DNA of 64,000 bases from assembly GCF_030285665.1 (NCBI RefSeq), contig NZ_CP127295.1, forward strand, positions 744,001 to 808,000. Direction: 5' to 3'. The notes under the pieces are model-generated. The model ran no database searches. It saw only the letters and a list, made by a program, of their open reading frames with translations, and was not told the DNA's origin. How positions within the stretch are numbered: position 1 is the stretch's first letter; each line of letters begins with the position of its first letter. The translations under genes were made by a program, and so were the position numbers. This DNA is from Amycolatopsis mongoliensis (GTDB lineage Bacteria > Actinomycetota > Actinomycetes > Mycobacteriales > Pseudonocardiaceae). Shown piece by piece: positions 32,506-41,000 of the stretch.

Positions 32506-33657
32506 GTGGACCAGCTCAGTCTCGGCGTCATCGCGCACTCCCGCAAAGAGAACGAACGGCGCCTGCCGATCCACCCGCACCACCTCGCCCGGATCGACGC
32601 CGATCTCCGGAAGTCCATCTACCTCGAACACGGCTACGGCGAACCCTTCGGCGTGCCCGACGAGCGTCTCGCGGGCGCCGTCGCGGGGCTGCGCACGCGC
32701 GAGCAGCTCATCGCCGAGTGCGACGTCGTCCTGCTGGCCAAGCCGCTCGCCGAGGACGTCGCCGAACTGCGGCCCGGCCAGGTGCTGTGGGGCTGGCCGC
32801 ACTGCGTGCAGGACGTCGAGCTGGCCCAGCACGCCATCGACCGGCGGCTGACCGTCATCGCCTTCGAGGCGATGAACCACTGGCGCCGCGACGGGTCGTT
32901 CGGCCTGCACGTCTTCCACAAGAACAACGAGCTGGCCGGCTACTGCTCGGTCCTGCACGCCCTGCAGCTGATCGGGTCGACCGGCGACTACGGCCGCCGG
33001 CTGCGGGCCGTGGTGATCGGCTTCGGCGCGACGGCCCGCGGCTCGGTGACCGCGCTCAACGCCCACGGGATCCACGACGTCGACGTGCTCACCGCCCGCG
33101 GCCTCAGCGCGGTCGGCTCGCCGATCCATTCCGCGACGATGGTGCACATCGACCACGACGCGAACAACCCGGGCGACCTGCGACGCAGCCACGCGATCAC
33201 CGACCACGGCCGGGTACCGCTGGCCGGGTTCCTCGCCGAGCACGACATCGTCGTCAACTGCGTGCTGCAGGACACCGCCGCGCCCCTGACCTTCCTCATC
33301 GAAGAAGACCTCGCCGCCTTCGCCCCCGGCAGCCTCATCGTCGACGTCTCCTGCGACGAAGGCATGGGCTTCAGCTGGGCCCGGCCCACGACCTTCACCC
33401 GGCCGACCTTCCCGGTCGGGGACGGCATCACCTACTACGCCGTCGACCACAGCCCGTCCTACCTGTGGAACTCCGCGACCTGGGAGATCAGCGAAGCCCT
33501 GCTGCCGCACCTGCGTCCGGTCCTTTCCGGACCGTCCACATGGGACGATCACGAGACCGTCCGGCGCGCCGTCGAGATCCGGGACGGCACGATCTGCAAC
33601 CCGGCCATCCTGTCCTTCCAAGGGCGTTCACCGGACTACCCGCACGAACGCCGCTGA
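32506..33657 (+). CDS. alanine dehydrogenase/PNT-family enzyme, N5-(carboxyethyl)ornithine synthase-like
   Basis: 383 residues from the GTG at 32506 (AAAGGGG upstream). GVIAHSRKENERRLPIHPHH, the N-terminal KENERR/H region of the AlaDH/PNT N-domain, is followed by LAKPLAEDVAELRPGQVLWG, WRRDGSFGLHVFHKNNELAG and the Rossmann segment AVVIGFGATARGSVTAL. The closest type I recognise is the NADP-dependent opine-forming enzyme N5-(carboxyethyl)ornithine synthase. It converges with the sensor kinase gene, with 3 bp between stops. Confidence 0.7.
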   Translation: MDQLSLGVIAHSRKENERRLPIHPHHLARIDADLRKSIYLEHGYGEPFGVPDERLAGAVAGLRTREQLIAECDVVLLAKPLAEDVAELRPGQVLWGWPHCVQDVELAQHAIDRRLTVIAFEAMNHWRRDGSFGLHVFHKNNELAGYCSVLHALQLIGSTGDYGRRLRAVVIGFGATARGSVTALNAHGIHDVDVLTARGLSAVGSPIHSATMVHIDHDANNPGDLRRSHAITDHGRVPLAGFLAEHDIVVNCVLQDTAAPLTFLIEEDLAAFAPGSLIVDVSCDEGMGFSWARPTTFTRPTFPVGDGITYYAVDHSPSYLWNSATWEISEALLPHLRPVLSGPSTWDDHETVRRAVEIRDGTICNPAILSFQGRSPDYPHERR

Positions 33658-33660
33658 GGG

Positions 33661-35238
33661 TCAGGGCACCGCGACCGTCCACACCAGACGAGTGCCGCCG
33701 CCCGCCGGGCTTTCCAGCCGCAGTGAGCCGCCCGCTTCCGCGGCACGCTGCTCGAGGTTGCGCAGCCCGCTGCGCGCCACGGCTTGCGGCATCCCGACCC
33801 CCGTGTCCGAGACCTCGACGACCAGGTCGTCGTCCAGGGACACGGTGACCGCGACCTCGGCCGCACGCGCGTGCCGGAGCACGTTGCTGACCGCTTCGCG
33901 CACGACCGCCTCGGCGTGCTCGGCCAAGACGGCGGGCACCCGGTCGAAGGCTCCCGACAGCCGCACCGTCGTGTGGATCGCGGAGTCGGCGGTCGTGTCG
34001 GTGATCGCGTTCCGCAGGCGGGCCCGCAGGCCCCGGCCGGCTCCCGGCCGGACGTGCAGGGCGAAGATCGCGCTGCGGATCTCCTCGATGACGTCCTGGA
34101 GCTGGTCGATGTGCTGGGTGAGCCGGCCGGTGACCGCGGGTGCGTCCGCCCGGCGGCGGGTGCCCTCGATCCCCAGGCCGACCGCGAACAGCCGCTGGAT
34201 GACGTGGTCGTGCAGGTCGCGGGCGATCCGGTTGCGGTCCACCGCGATGTCCAACTCCCGGCGGGCGGCCTGGCTTTCGGCGTCCCGCAGCGCCAGCGCG
34301 GCCTGGTCGGCGAAGGCGGACACGAGCTGCAGCTCGTGCTCGTCGAACCGCGCCGCGCCGGGAGCGCGGATCGCCAGGAGCACTCCCGCGGTGGACTCGC
34401 CGGAGCGCAACCGCACCGCCATCGCCGGCCCGAGGTCCACGCCCAGGCCGTGCGCCAGGTTCGGCACGCTGCGCGGGATGTGGTCACGCAGCACCGCGCC
34501 GGAGGTCGATCCGTCGAGCGGGATCCGGCGGCCGGTGAGCTCCCCGGCGTCGGGGCCGGCGCACACCGTGACGACCAGTGCCCCACCGGGCGACCCGGGC
34601 AGCGCGATGAGCGCGTCCTCGGCGCCGGTCAGTTCGGCGGCCCGGCTCGCGACCAGGCGCAGCACCGCGTGCACGTCGGCACCGCCGAGGAGCTCGGCCG
34701 AGATCTCCCCGGTGGCTTCCAGCCACCGCTGTCTTCTCCGGCTCTCCTCGTAGAGCCGCGCGTTGTCCACGGCGATCCCGGCCGCCGCCGCCAGCGCGAC
34801 GATCGCCCGTTCGTCGTCGGCGGTGAACGGCTGTTCGCCACCGAGGTACAGGCGGCCGAGGACCGCGCCCCGCACCAGGAGCGGGACGCCGAGGAAGGCC
34901 CGCATCGGCGGATGGCCCGGTGGGTACCCGCGGCTGCCCAGGTCCGGCAGGCGCACCGGAGCCCGGCCGTCCACCAGGGCGCCGAGCAGCCCGTGACCGT
35001 CCGGTGGCGGGCCGATCCGGTCCCGGGTGGCGTCGTCGACGCCGGTGACGGCGAACGCGGTCGTCCGGCCGTCCTCGTCGAGCAGGGCCAGTGCGCCGTA
35101 GCGGGCGCCGACCAGGCCGGCGGCGGCGGTCACGATCCGCTGCAGCGTGGTCTCGAGCTCCAGCCCGGCGGAGAAGGCGAGGACGGCCGCCGGCAGCGCG
35201 TCCATCCGGTCCCGGCCCGACAGCGTTTCCTCGGGCAT
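33661..35238 (-). CDS. DevS/DosS-like GAF sensor histidine kinase, intact
   Basis: 525 residues from the ATG at 35238. Two GAF domains; the first contains YPPGHPPMRAFLGVPLLVRG with the DevS-type HPPM His. The HisKA_3 helix has the phosphoacceptor in IARDLHDHVIQRLFAVGL. The ATPase domain is complete: N-box EAVSNVLRHA, G1 VSDTGVGMP, G2 SGLRNLEQRAAEAGGSL. It is the likely partner of the DevR-like regulator at 36.5 kb and should respond to O2/NO/CO or redox, as the mycobacterial proteins do. Confidence 0.9.
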   Translation of the reverse strand: MPEETLSGRDRMDALPAAVLAFSAGLELETTLQRIVTAAAGLVGARYGALALLDEDGRTTAFAVTGVDDATRDRIGPPPDGHGLLGALVDGRAPVRLPDLGSRGYPPGHPPMRAFLGVPLLVRGAVLGRLYLGGEQPFTADDERAIVALAAAAGIAVDNARLYEESRRRQRWLEATGEISAELLGGADVHAVLRLVASRAAELTGAEDALIALPGSPGGALVVTVCAGPDAGELTGRRIPLDGSTSGAVLRDHIPRSVPNLAHGLGVDLGPAMAVRLRSGESTAGVLLAIRAPGAARFDEHELQLVSAFADQAALALRDAESQAARRELDIAVDRNRIARDLHDHVIQRLFAVGLGIEGTRRRADAPAVTGRLTQHIDQLQDVIEEIRSAIFALHVRPGAGRGLRARLRNAITDTTADSAIHTTVRLSGAFDRVPAVLAEHAEAVVREAVSNVLRHARAAEVAVTVSLDDDLVVEVSDTGVGMPQAVARSGLRNLEQRAAEAGGSLRLESPAGGGTRLVWTVAVP

Positions 35239-35408
35239 GTCACCACAGTGGCACAGCGGTCCGGCCCGCGGCGGGATCCGGCCGAACCGAACCGGGTTCG
35301 CAACCGACGACCTTCGCCCGGCGGCGGAGGCCGTTCGGCACTTGGCGGAGCGCGCGGGCCGGGCGGACGGTGGAAGCGCATCCAGCAATCCACAGTTCGG
35401 AGCCGTCC

Positions 35409-36275
35409 ATGAAGACCGGTGTCATGCCCGTCGGGGACCTCAGCGCGAGCCAGATGCGGTCCGTCCTCCTCGCGGCCACCGCTCCCCCGCCGCTGCGGAC
35501 CGCGCGACCGTGGCGGTTCCAGTGCACGCCGGACTCCATCGAGCTCTACGCGGATCCGCTCACCACCGGCACCGACAGCGAGCAGCGGGAACGGCTCCTG
35601 GACTGCGGCGCCGCCCTGCTGAACCTCCGGCTGGCGATCAAGGCGCAGGGCAGCCACGCCGACGTGCGGCTGCTGCCCTCCGCGGGCCGGCCCGACCTGC
35701 TCGCCGTCGTGCGCCCGAACGGGTACGAGACGATCACCCCGCACGACGGGGAACTCGTCGCGGCCATCGCCGACCGGCAGAGCAACCGGCGGCCGTTCAC
35801 CTCCGCCGACGTCCCCGCCGCGGTGCAGCGGCAGCTCCGACGCGCGGCCGAAGTGGAACGCGCCTGGCTGGCCACCATCACCGACGAGCAGGTGCCGCAG
35901 CTGCGCGAAATCATGCGCCACGCGGAAGTCCCGCAGGCGACGCCCGGACCCGGCGGCGGGGACGACCTCGACGTCGAACCCGACCGGCTGGTCGTGGTCA
36001 TCGGCTCGCTGCACGACACCGCCCTCGCCCGGCTCCAGGCCGGGCAGGCCATGCAGCGGGTCCTCCTGACGGCCGCCGCGGCCGGACTCTCCGCGTCACT
36101 CTCTTCGCAGGCGATGGCGGCGCCGGCGACCCGGCGCGAGCTGCGGCAGCTGGTCGGCGGCGGGCTCTGGCCCCAGATCATGCTGCGCCTCGGCCACGGC
36201 ACGGCGGTGCTGTCCCCCACGCGGGCCCGCCTCGAGGACGTCGTGATCAGCGACGAGCACCCCTTCGCCCGCTAG
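35409..36275 (+). CDS. Acg-family nitroreductase-like protein 2 (shortened)
   Basis: 288 residues from the ATG at 35409. It clearly aligns with the paralogue at 9.7 kb (LLDCGAALLNLRLAIKAQGS, SNRRPFTSADVPAAVQRQLR, LVGGGLWPQIMLRLGHG) but lacks about 45 residues of the centre. The flavin motif APSTHNTQPWRF is replaced by APPPLRTARPWRF. FMN binding in the usual way looks unlikely. Weak DosR-like half sites (e.g. CGACCTTCGCCCG at 35308) lie upstream. Its TAG stop is inside the terminal repeat of the MITE-like element. Confidence 0.8.
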   Translation: MKTGVMPVGDLSASQMRSVLLAATAPPPLRTARPWRFQCTPDSIELYADPLTTGTDSEQRERLLDCGAALLNLRLAIKAQGSHADVRLLPSAGRPDLLAVVRPNGYETITPHDGELVAAIADRQSNRRPFTSADVPAAVQRQLRRAAEVERAWLATITDEQVPQLREIMRHAEVPQATPGPGGGDDLDVEPDRLVVVIGSLHDTALARLQAGQAMQRVLLTAAAAGLSASLSSQAMAAPATRRELRQLVGGGLWPQIMLRLGHGTAVLSPTRARLEDVVISDEHPFAR

Positions 36276-36513
36276 TGTCGCGCGTCCGAGGTTCGTTGAC
36301 AGCGGCCCGGCCCTGCGCGCCAAGGTGGCATCGGACCCGGATCTGCCGAGGGTCGCGGCGGCTCGTCCGGCGACATGAATGAGTCATTCACGTCGTCGGA
36401 CGAGGTGAATGGGTCATTCACTGCATCGCGGCCGGGGCCTGCACGGGCCGGGCTCTCATGACGCAGGTTCCCGCCGCCCCGAACGTCGAACACCTGGCAA
36501 CGCGCGACACTAG
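36272..36513. mobile_element. MITE-like repeat, copy 2
   Basis: 242 bp bounded by perfect terminal inverted repeats CTAGTGTCGCGCGT. The body matches copy 1 at 10665-10914: GAGGTTCGTTGACAGCGGCC, the GAATGAGTCATTCA palindrome, GGGCTCTCATGACGCAGG. The internal palindrome has two mismatches here, and an 11-bp stretch of copy 1 is absent. The left CTAG holds the stop of acg-like gene 2; the right CTAG, read on the other strand, holds the stop of devR. The element sits exactly between two convergent genes. Confidence 0.72.
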
Positions 36514-37178
36514 CCGCCCGGACGGCGGTGCGCGCCGTGGATCCCGGTGACCAGCACCGCCGCCTGGGATCGCCGCTCCAGCCCGAGCTTCGCCAGCAGC
36601 CGGGACACGTAGTTCTTGACGGTCTTCTCGGCCAGGAACATCCGCTCGGCGATCTGCCGGTTCGTCAGGCTTTCCCCGAGCAGGTCGAGCAGGACGAGCT
36701 CCTGCTCGCTCAGCCCCGCCAGCGGGCCCGGCTCGCCGGTGGTGGTCCGCAGCTCGGCCACGAGCGCGGCGACCGCCCGGCCGTCCAGCAGGGTTTCGCC
36801 CGCCCCGACCCGGCGGATGGCGTCGACCAGCTGGAGCCCCTTCACGTCCTTGATGACATAACCCTCGGCGCCGGCCAGGACCGCTTCGACCATCGAATCC
36901 TCGTCGGTGAAGGAGGTCAGCATCAGGCACCGCAGGCCGGGCAGCGCCGCGCGCAGGTCCCGGCACAGCTCCACGCCGTTCCCGTCGGGCAGCCGCACGT
37001 CCAGCACCGCCACGTCCGGGCGCAGCGCGGGCACCCTGGCCAGCGCCTCCGCGACCGAGGACGCCTGCCCGACGACGGTCAGGTCGGCTTCGTCGTCGAT
37101 CAGCTCGGCGACCCCGCGCCGCACGAGTTCGTGGTCGTCGACCAGGAAGATCGTGATGACGGGCGCGTTTTCGTCCAC
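36510..37178 (-). CDS. devR: DevR/DosR-like NarL-family response regulator
   Basis: 222 residues. Receiver domain: [15 protein letters not shown], phosphoacceptor Asp in [18 protein letters not shown], and the conserved Lys in GYVIKDVKG. LuxR-type [23 protein letters not shown] then [30 protein letters not shown] is the DNA-contact helix typical of DosR. It is probably phosphorylated by the intact kinase at 33.7 kb and is the obvious binder of the palindromic boxes listed. Its TAG stop lies in the MITE end. Confidence 0.88.
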   Translation of the reverse strand: MDENAPVITIFLVDDHELVRRGVAELIDDEADLTVVGQASSVAEALARVPALRPDVAVLDVRLPDGNGVELCRDLRAALPGLRCLMLTSFTDEDSMVEAVLAGAEGYVIKDVKGLQLVDAIRRVGAGETLLDGRAVAALVAELRTTTGEPGPLAGLSEQELVLLDLLGESLTNRQIAERMFLAEKTVKNYVSRLLAKLGLERRSQAAVLVTGIHGAHRRPGG

Positions 37179-37270
37179 GGCTTCAGGCTACGCCCGCGCA
37201 CGCCGAACGACCCCGGAAGAGAGGTCCCGCGCCTCTAGGCCGGACGGTGCGCGGCGGCCACAGTGGGGGG

Positions 37271-37945
37271 ATGACAGAGATCCAGCACAGGCCCGATCAC
37301 CAGCTCAAGACCGCTGTCACCGAGGAACTCGCCTGGACCCCCAGCGTCAACGCCGAAGAGATCGGCGTGACCGTCACCGACGGTGTCGCGACGCTGTCCG
37401 GGCACGTCGGCACCTACCCCGAGAAGGAAGAGGCCCTGCGCGCCGCGACCCGGGTCCACGGCGTGACCACCACCGCGGACAAGATCCTCGTCCGGCACGG
37501 CCACGACGTCCCGTCGGACGTGGATCTCGCCCGCGAAGCCATGATCGTGTTCGACCGCCGCACGGTCGTCGTGCCGAAGGATTCGGTACAGGTCGACGTG
37601 CGCGACCAGGTGATCACGCTGCGCGGCTCGGTGGACTGGAACCACCAGCGCGAAGCCGCCCGCCGGGCGGTGGCCGCGCTCCCCGGGATCAGCGGGGTGC
37701 GGAACCTGATCACCCTCAGGCCGCCGACCGGGATCAGCCCGGCCGACACCACGGCGAAGATCACCGCGGCGCTGGCCCGGCACGCGCCCGGGTTCGCCCA
37801 GCACGTCGAGGTCGGCTTCGAAGACGGCCAGGTCACGTTGACCGGCGAAGTCCTCACCCCTGCCGAACGCCGTTCGGCCGAGCAGACCGCGTGGTTCGCC
37901 CCCGGCGTGGTCGCGGTCGACAACCAGGTGAAGCTCGCCGGCTGA
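37271..37945 (+). CDS. triple BON-domain protein
   Basis: 224 residues from the ATG at 37271 (GTGGGGG just upstream). Three BON repeats: LAWTPSVNAEEIGVTVTDGV..LSGHV, then VVVPKDSVQVDVRDQVITLRGSV, then VEVGFEDGQVTLTGEV, each with the G-x-V/I-x-L-x-G hairpin. There is no signal peptide, so it is cytoplasmic or membrane-peripheral. BON proteins of this kind are frequent in stress regulons. It is divergent from devR. Confidence 0.85.
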   Translation: MTEIQHRPDHQLKTAVTEELAWTPSVNAEEIGVTVTDGVATLSGHVGTYPEKEEALRAATRVHGVTTTADKILVRHGHDVPSDVDLAREAMIVFDRRTVVVPKDSVQVDVRDQVITLRGSVDWNHQREAARRAVAALPGISGVRNLITLRPPTGISPADTTAKITAALARHAPGFAQHVEVGFEDGQVTLTGEVLTPAERRSAEQTAWFAPGVVAVDNQVKLAG

Positions 37946-37982
37946 CGCGCCGCGAAGACGCGGCCGCGGCCGGCCCCCGGGC

Positions 37983-38021
37983 TCCACAGTGTTCTGTCCG
38001 AAAAGGACAGAACACTGTGGA
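37983..38021 (+). terminator. 17-bp perfect hairpin behind the BON gene
   Basis: TCCACAGTGTTCTGTCC and its exact complement surround GAAAA, 37 bp after the BON stop. The core CAGAACACTGT also occurs in the terminator hairpin at 58.4 kb. Confidence 0.6.
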
Positions 38022-38054
38022 CCGGGCCGTGCACCCGATCCGTGAGGAGACCCC

Positions 38055-38552
38055 ATGACCACCGTCACCCCACCGGCACGAGCCCTGCTCCCCGACGGGG
38101 AGGTCGCCTGGGTGCGCAAGCTGGAAGCCCGCGACGCCGCCGCGGTCCTCGCGCTGCGGGCCCGGCTCGCCGGACGGGACCGGCACCTGCGGTTCGGTCC
38201 CGGCGTGGCCGGGCTGGCCGAGCTCTCGGCGCAGCTGTCCCACGGCTCCGGCGCCGGGAACACCGCGGTGGGGTGCTTCCGGCGCTCCCGCCTGGCCGGC
38301 GTCGCCCGCTACGACATCCTGGCCGACCCCGCCGAAGCGGAGGTCTCGCTGGTGGTCGACGGCCGCGGCCCGGCGCTCGGCGTGGCAGCCCTGCTGCTCG
38401 AACAGCTCGCCGTCGCCGCGGACCACGAAGGCGTGCGGATGCTCGTCGTCGACGCCGGCGCGGAAAACGCGAAGATGCTGGGCGTCTTCGCGGCCCTGGG
38501 CATCCCGTTCCGGCGCGGGCCGAAGCCGGAATCCCGCGCTGCCGGAGAGTAG
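38055..38552 (+). CDS. GNAT-family acetyltransferase
   Basis: 165 residues. VRKLEARDAAAVLALRARL..RHLRFG opens the fold. The acetyl-CoA segment is divergent (GRGPALGVAALLLEQLAVAA), followed by GVRMLVVDAGAENAKMLGVFAALGIPFRRG. It resembles the GNAT half of actinobacterial Pat-like proteins. The target is unknown. Confidence 0.7.
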   Translation: MTTVTPPARALLPDGEVAWVRKLEARDAAAVLALRARLAGRDRHLRFGPGVAGLAELSAQLSHGSGAGNTAVGCFRRSRLAGVARYDILADPAEAEVSLVVDGRGPALGVAALLLEQLAVAADHEGVRMLVVDAGAENAKMLGVFAALGIPFRRGPKPESRAAGE

Positions 38553-38574
38553 ACCCGAAGCGTCGAAGAGCCGA

Positions 38575-38748
38575 TCAGCCGTCCGCTTCGCCGGGCGCCG
38601 GTGGCGTGGCGCCGAGGCGGGCGTGCAGCCGTTCCCGGACCTCGTCCGGGGTGTAGGCCCGCCGGCGGCGTTCCTCGCGTGCGATCACCACCCCGGTCGC
38701 GGCCACTCCGACGATTCCGGCCAGTCCCAGTGCCTTCCACCAGCGCAT
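38575..38748 (-). CDS. 57-residue single-pass membrane protein
   Basis: Minus-strand frame starting MRWWKALGLAGIVGVAATGV, then EERRRRAYTPDEVRERLHAR and ending GEADG. One N-terminal transmembrane helix, then a charged cytoplasmic tail. Codon bias is strongly coding-like, and the frame sits neatly between two genes with no overlap. Such short DUF-type proteins are common in actinobacteria. Function unknown. Confidence 0.6.
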   Translation of the reverse strand: MRWWKALGLAGIVGVAATGVVIAREERRRRAYTPDEVRERLHARLGATPPAPGEADG

Positions 38749-38765
38749 CGGCCTAGGCTACTGCC

Positions 38766-39401
38766 GTGCCGGGGAACGAGCTGGATCTGGACGAAGCCGC
38801 GCGCACGACGCGCACGGGCGACCTGTGGCTGTTCCGCGGGCGGTCCGCGGCCGACCGCACGATCCGCGTCGTGACGAACAGCCCGGTCAACCACGTCGGC
38901 ATGGCGGTGGTGATCGAGGACCTCCCGCCGCTGATGTGGCACGCGGAGCTGGGCCGGGCCCTGCCGGACGTCTGGTCGGGCACGCACCAGCGGGGCGCGC
39001 AGCTGCACGACCTGCGCCGGGCGGTGCTCGTGTGGGCCGAGAAGTACCACCAGCAGGTCTGGCTGCGCCAGCTCGACCACCCGGTCACCGGGGAGATGGA
39101 GGACGCCGTCCTGCGGACGATCGCGCGGCTCGACGGCACACCGTTCCCGTCGACCGCGCGCCTCGCGTCCCGCTGGCTCGGTGGCCGGCTGCCGATCCGG
39201 AAGCGCGACATCCCCGGCGCCGGCCTCGAGACCGGCTACTGCGCCGAAATCGTCGCGCTGACCTACGAAGCCATGGGCCTGCTGCCGCCGGGCCGCCGGC
39301 CGAACTGGTACGACGCGGGCCGGTTCTGGAGCGGCGACCACCTCGAGCTGGCCGGCGGCGCCGCGCTGGGCGACGAGATCGCCGTGCGCCTCCCCGGCTG
39401 A
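38766..39401 (+). CDS. YiiX-like permuted papain-fold hydrolase
   Basis: 211 residues from the GTG at 38766. The His box is NSPVNHVGMAVVIEDLPP and the Cys box, downstream as in permuted papain folds, is ETGYCAEIVALTYEAMGLL. The order His before Cys and the spacing match the YiiX/YebB and LRAT-like superfamily (lipid or thioester hydrolases). No signal peptide. Confidence 0.65.
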   Translation: MPGNELDLDEAARTTRTGDLWLFRGRSAADRTIRVVTNSPVNHVGMAVVIEDLPPLMWHAELGRALPDVWSGTHQRGAQLHDLRRAVLVWAEKYHQQVWLRQLDHPVTGEMEDAVLRTIARLDGTPFPSTARLASRWLGGRLPIRKRDIPGAGLETGYCAEIVALTYEAMGLLPPGRRPNWYDAGRFWSGDHLELAGGAALGDEIAVRLPG

Positions 39402-39423
39402 CCCTGGTGGTCCACTGTGGACT

Positions 39424-40080
39424 TCACCGGGGCACCTCCGTCGGCAGGCGGGGTTCCCGGTGCAGCAGTGCGAGCGCCTCGGTGTCGGCCACCGCGGAGA
39501 ACCTCCGGTAGCTGTTGCGCACCGCGTGCATCCACGGCACCGGACGCAGGCAGACGAACTGGTCCACCTCGCGGGAGAGCCGGTCGAGGACACCCGCCTC
39601 GGCGACCGGGACCGCGAGCACGATCCGGCCGGCCTGGCGGGCCCGCAGGACGCGGATGGCCGTGTGCGCGGTCGTGCCGGTGGCGGCGCCGTCGTCGGCG
39701 AGGACGACCGTGCGGCCGGCGATGGGGATCGGCGCCACCGTGCGCCGGTAGACGGCGACCTGCCGGGCCAGTGCGGCCTGCGCCTGCTCGGCGAGCCGCG
39801 TGAGCTGCTCCGGCTCGATGTCGAACCGGCGGATGGCGCCGTGGTCCCAGACGATCAGGCCACCTTCGCCGACGGCGCCGAGCATCGTCGGCGGCGGCCC
39901 GGCGGACTCGATCCGCTGGGTGAGCAGGATGTCCAGGGGCGCACCGAGGACGTCGGCGATCTCGCCGGCCACCACCAGGCCGCCCTCGGACAGGCCGAGG
40001 ACCACGGCCCGGTCGCCGCGGAGCGGACGCAACCGGAGTGCCAGGCGCTCGCCGGCTTCCCGGCGATCACGGAAGCGCAT
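39424..40080 (-). CDS. phosphoribosyltransferase-family protein of the DosR-regulon type
   Basis: 218 residues. The PRPP loop is RTVVLADDGAATGTTAHTAI, preceded by VVLGLSEGGLVVAGEIADVLGAPLDI. The C-terminal VCLRPVPWMHAVRNSYRRF is typical of the Rv0571c-like stress proteins. Tandem DosR-type boxes lie about 70-105 bp upstream, and a hairpin abuts its ribosome site. The substrate base is unknown. Confidence 0.85.
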   Translation of the reverse strand: MRFRDRREAGERLALRLRPLRGDRAVVLGLSEGGLVVAGEIADVLGAPLDILLTQRIESAGPPPTMLGAVGEGGLIVWDHGAIRRFDIEPEQLTRLAEQAQAALARQVAVYRRTVAPIPIAGRTVVLADDGAATGTTAHTAIRVLRARQAGRIVLAVPVAEAGVLDRLSREVDQFVCLRPVPWMHAVRNSYRRFSAVADTEALALLHREPRLPTEVPR

Positions 40081-40088
40081 GGGAACTC

Positions 40089-40121
40089 CTGGGAGTCGGA
40101 AGCCGGTCGGCCGACTCCCAG
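40089..40121 (-). promoter_or_regulatory. hairpin at the ribosome site of the phosphoribosyltransferase gene
   Basis: In minus-strand RNA CTGGGAGUCGG pairs with CCGACUCCCAG over an 11-base loop. The last two bases of the right arm are the beginning of AGGAG, the ribosome site for the ATG at 40080. It may tune translation, or simply terminate the ANTAR gene upstream. Confidence 0.4.
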
Positions 40122-40147
40122 CATCACCGCACCGCGTCCGGGGCGCG

Positions 40148-40185
40148 AGGGCCGTTGGTCACCGCGAGGCGGACCGTTCGGCACC
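40148..40185. promoter_or_regulatory. tandem DosR/DevR-type boxes upstream of the phosphoribosyltransferase gene
   Basis: AGGGCCGTTGGTCACC (40148-40163) and GGACCGTTCGGCACC (40171-40185) both match the DosR palindrome. Tandem spacing of about two helical turns is the arrangement used by DosR at strong promoters. Confidence 0.6.
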
Positions 40186-40211
40186 TTCTTCCGGCGTCCA
40201 CAAAGGACCGA

Positions 40212-40967
40212 TCAGCGGGAGTGGGTCGTCGCCGAGGAGGCCAGCACGACCGTGGGGGCCAGCTCGCGGTCGGCCAGCTCGCGAGCGACATCGCTGAGCC
40301 GGCGGTGGTTCCGCCGGGCGAAGCCGCGCAAAGCCGTGAAGGCCGCGTCCATGCTGAGCTGCCCACTGACGGCGAGGACGCCCTTGGCCTGCTCGATGAT
40401 CACCCGGCTGTTCAACGCCGTCTGGAGCTGCTCGGAGAGCAGTTCCCCCTGGCGGACGGCCCGTTCGTGGAGGATGCCGATGGTCGCGGTGTCGGCCAGG
40501 CCCTGCGCCAGCGCGATGTCGTCCGCCGACAACTCGCCCGGCTTCAGCCCGAACAGGTTCAGCGCCCCGATCGTCTGCTTGCGCAGCCGCAGGGGCACCG
40601 CGTGCACCGACGCGAACCCGTCCTTGGCCGCCTCGGCGGCGAACCGCGGCCACCGCGCCGCCTGCGCCACGATGTCGGCCACCAGCACCGGGGTGCTGGT
40701 CGTGAAGCACTCGACGCACGGGCCTTCGTCGATGTCGAGCTGGAACAGCTCGAGCAGCCGCGCCTGCTCGGTGGAGGAGGCGAGCACCTGCAGTCCGCCC
40801 CGTTCGTCGGCGAGCGTCAGCCCGGCCGCCGCGACGTCGAGCAGCTGCACGCACTGCTGCACCAGCGTGTGCAGCAGGTCGGCGACGTCGTAGTCGTCGA
40901 CCAGGGTGTCCGCCAGCGCGACGAACGCCCGGATCACCTGTCGTTCACGGTCGGCCATACCCACCAT
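40212..40967 (-). CDS. GAF-ANTAR RNA-binding regulator 1
   Basis: 251 residues. The GAF domain (about 25-165) carries EGPCVECFTTSTPVLVADI, and the ANTAR three-helix domain follows: LQTALNSRVIIEQAKGVLAV, then AFTALRGFARRNHRRLSDVA. ANTAR proteins bind paired hexaloop hairpins in nascent mRNA and antiterminate. A second start (MADRE) exists at 40955. The adjacent GAF-ANTAR gene is a paralogue. Confidence 0.9.
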   Translation of the reverse strand: MVGMADRERQVIRAFVALADTLVDDYDVADLLHTLVQQCVQLLDVAAAGLTLADERGGLQVLASSTEQARLLELFQLDIDEGPCVECFTTSTPVLVADIVAQAARWPRFAAEAAKDGFASVHAVPLRLRKQTIGALNLFGLKPGELSADDIALAQGLADTATIGILHERAVRQGELLSEQLQTALNSRVIIEQAKGVLAVSGQLSMDAAFTALRGFARRNHRRLSDVARELADRELAPTVVLASSATTHSR

Positions 40968-41000
40968 CTCCCGGTTCGTCGGCTGTCTTCATGGTGGTCC

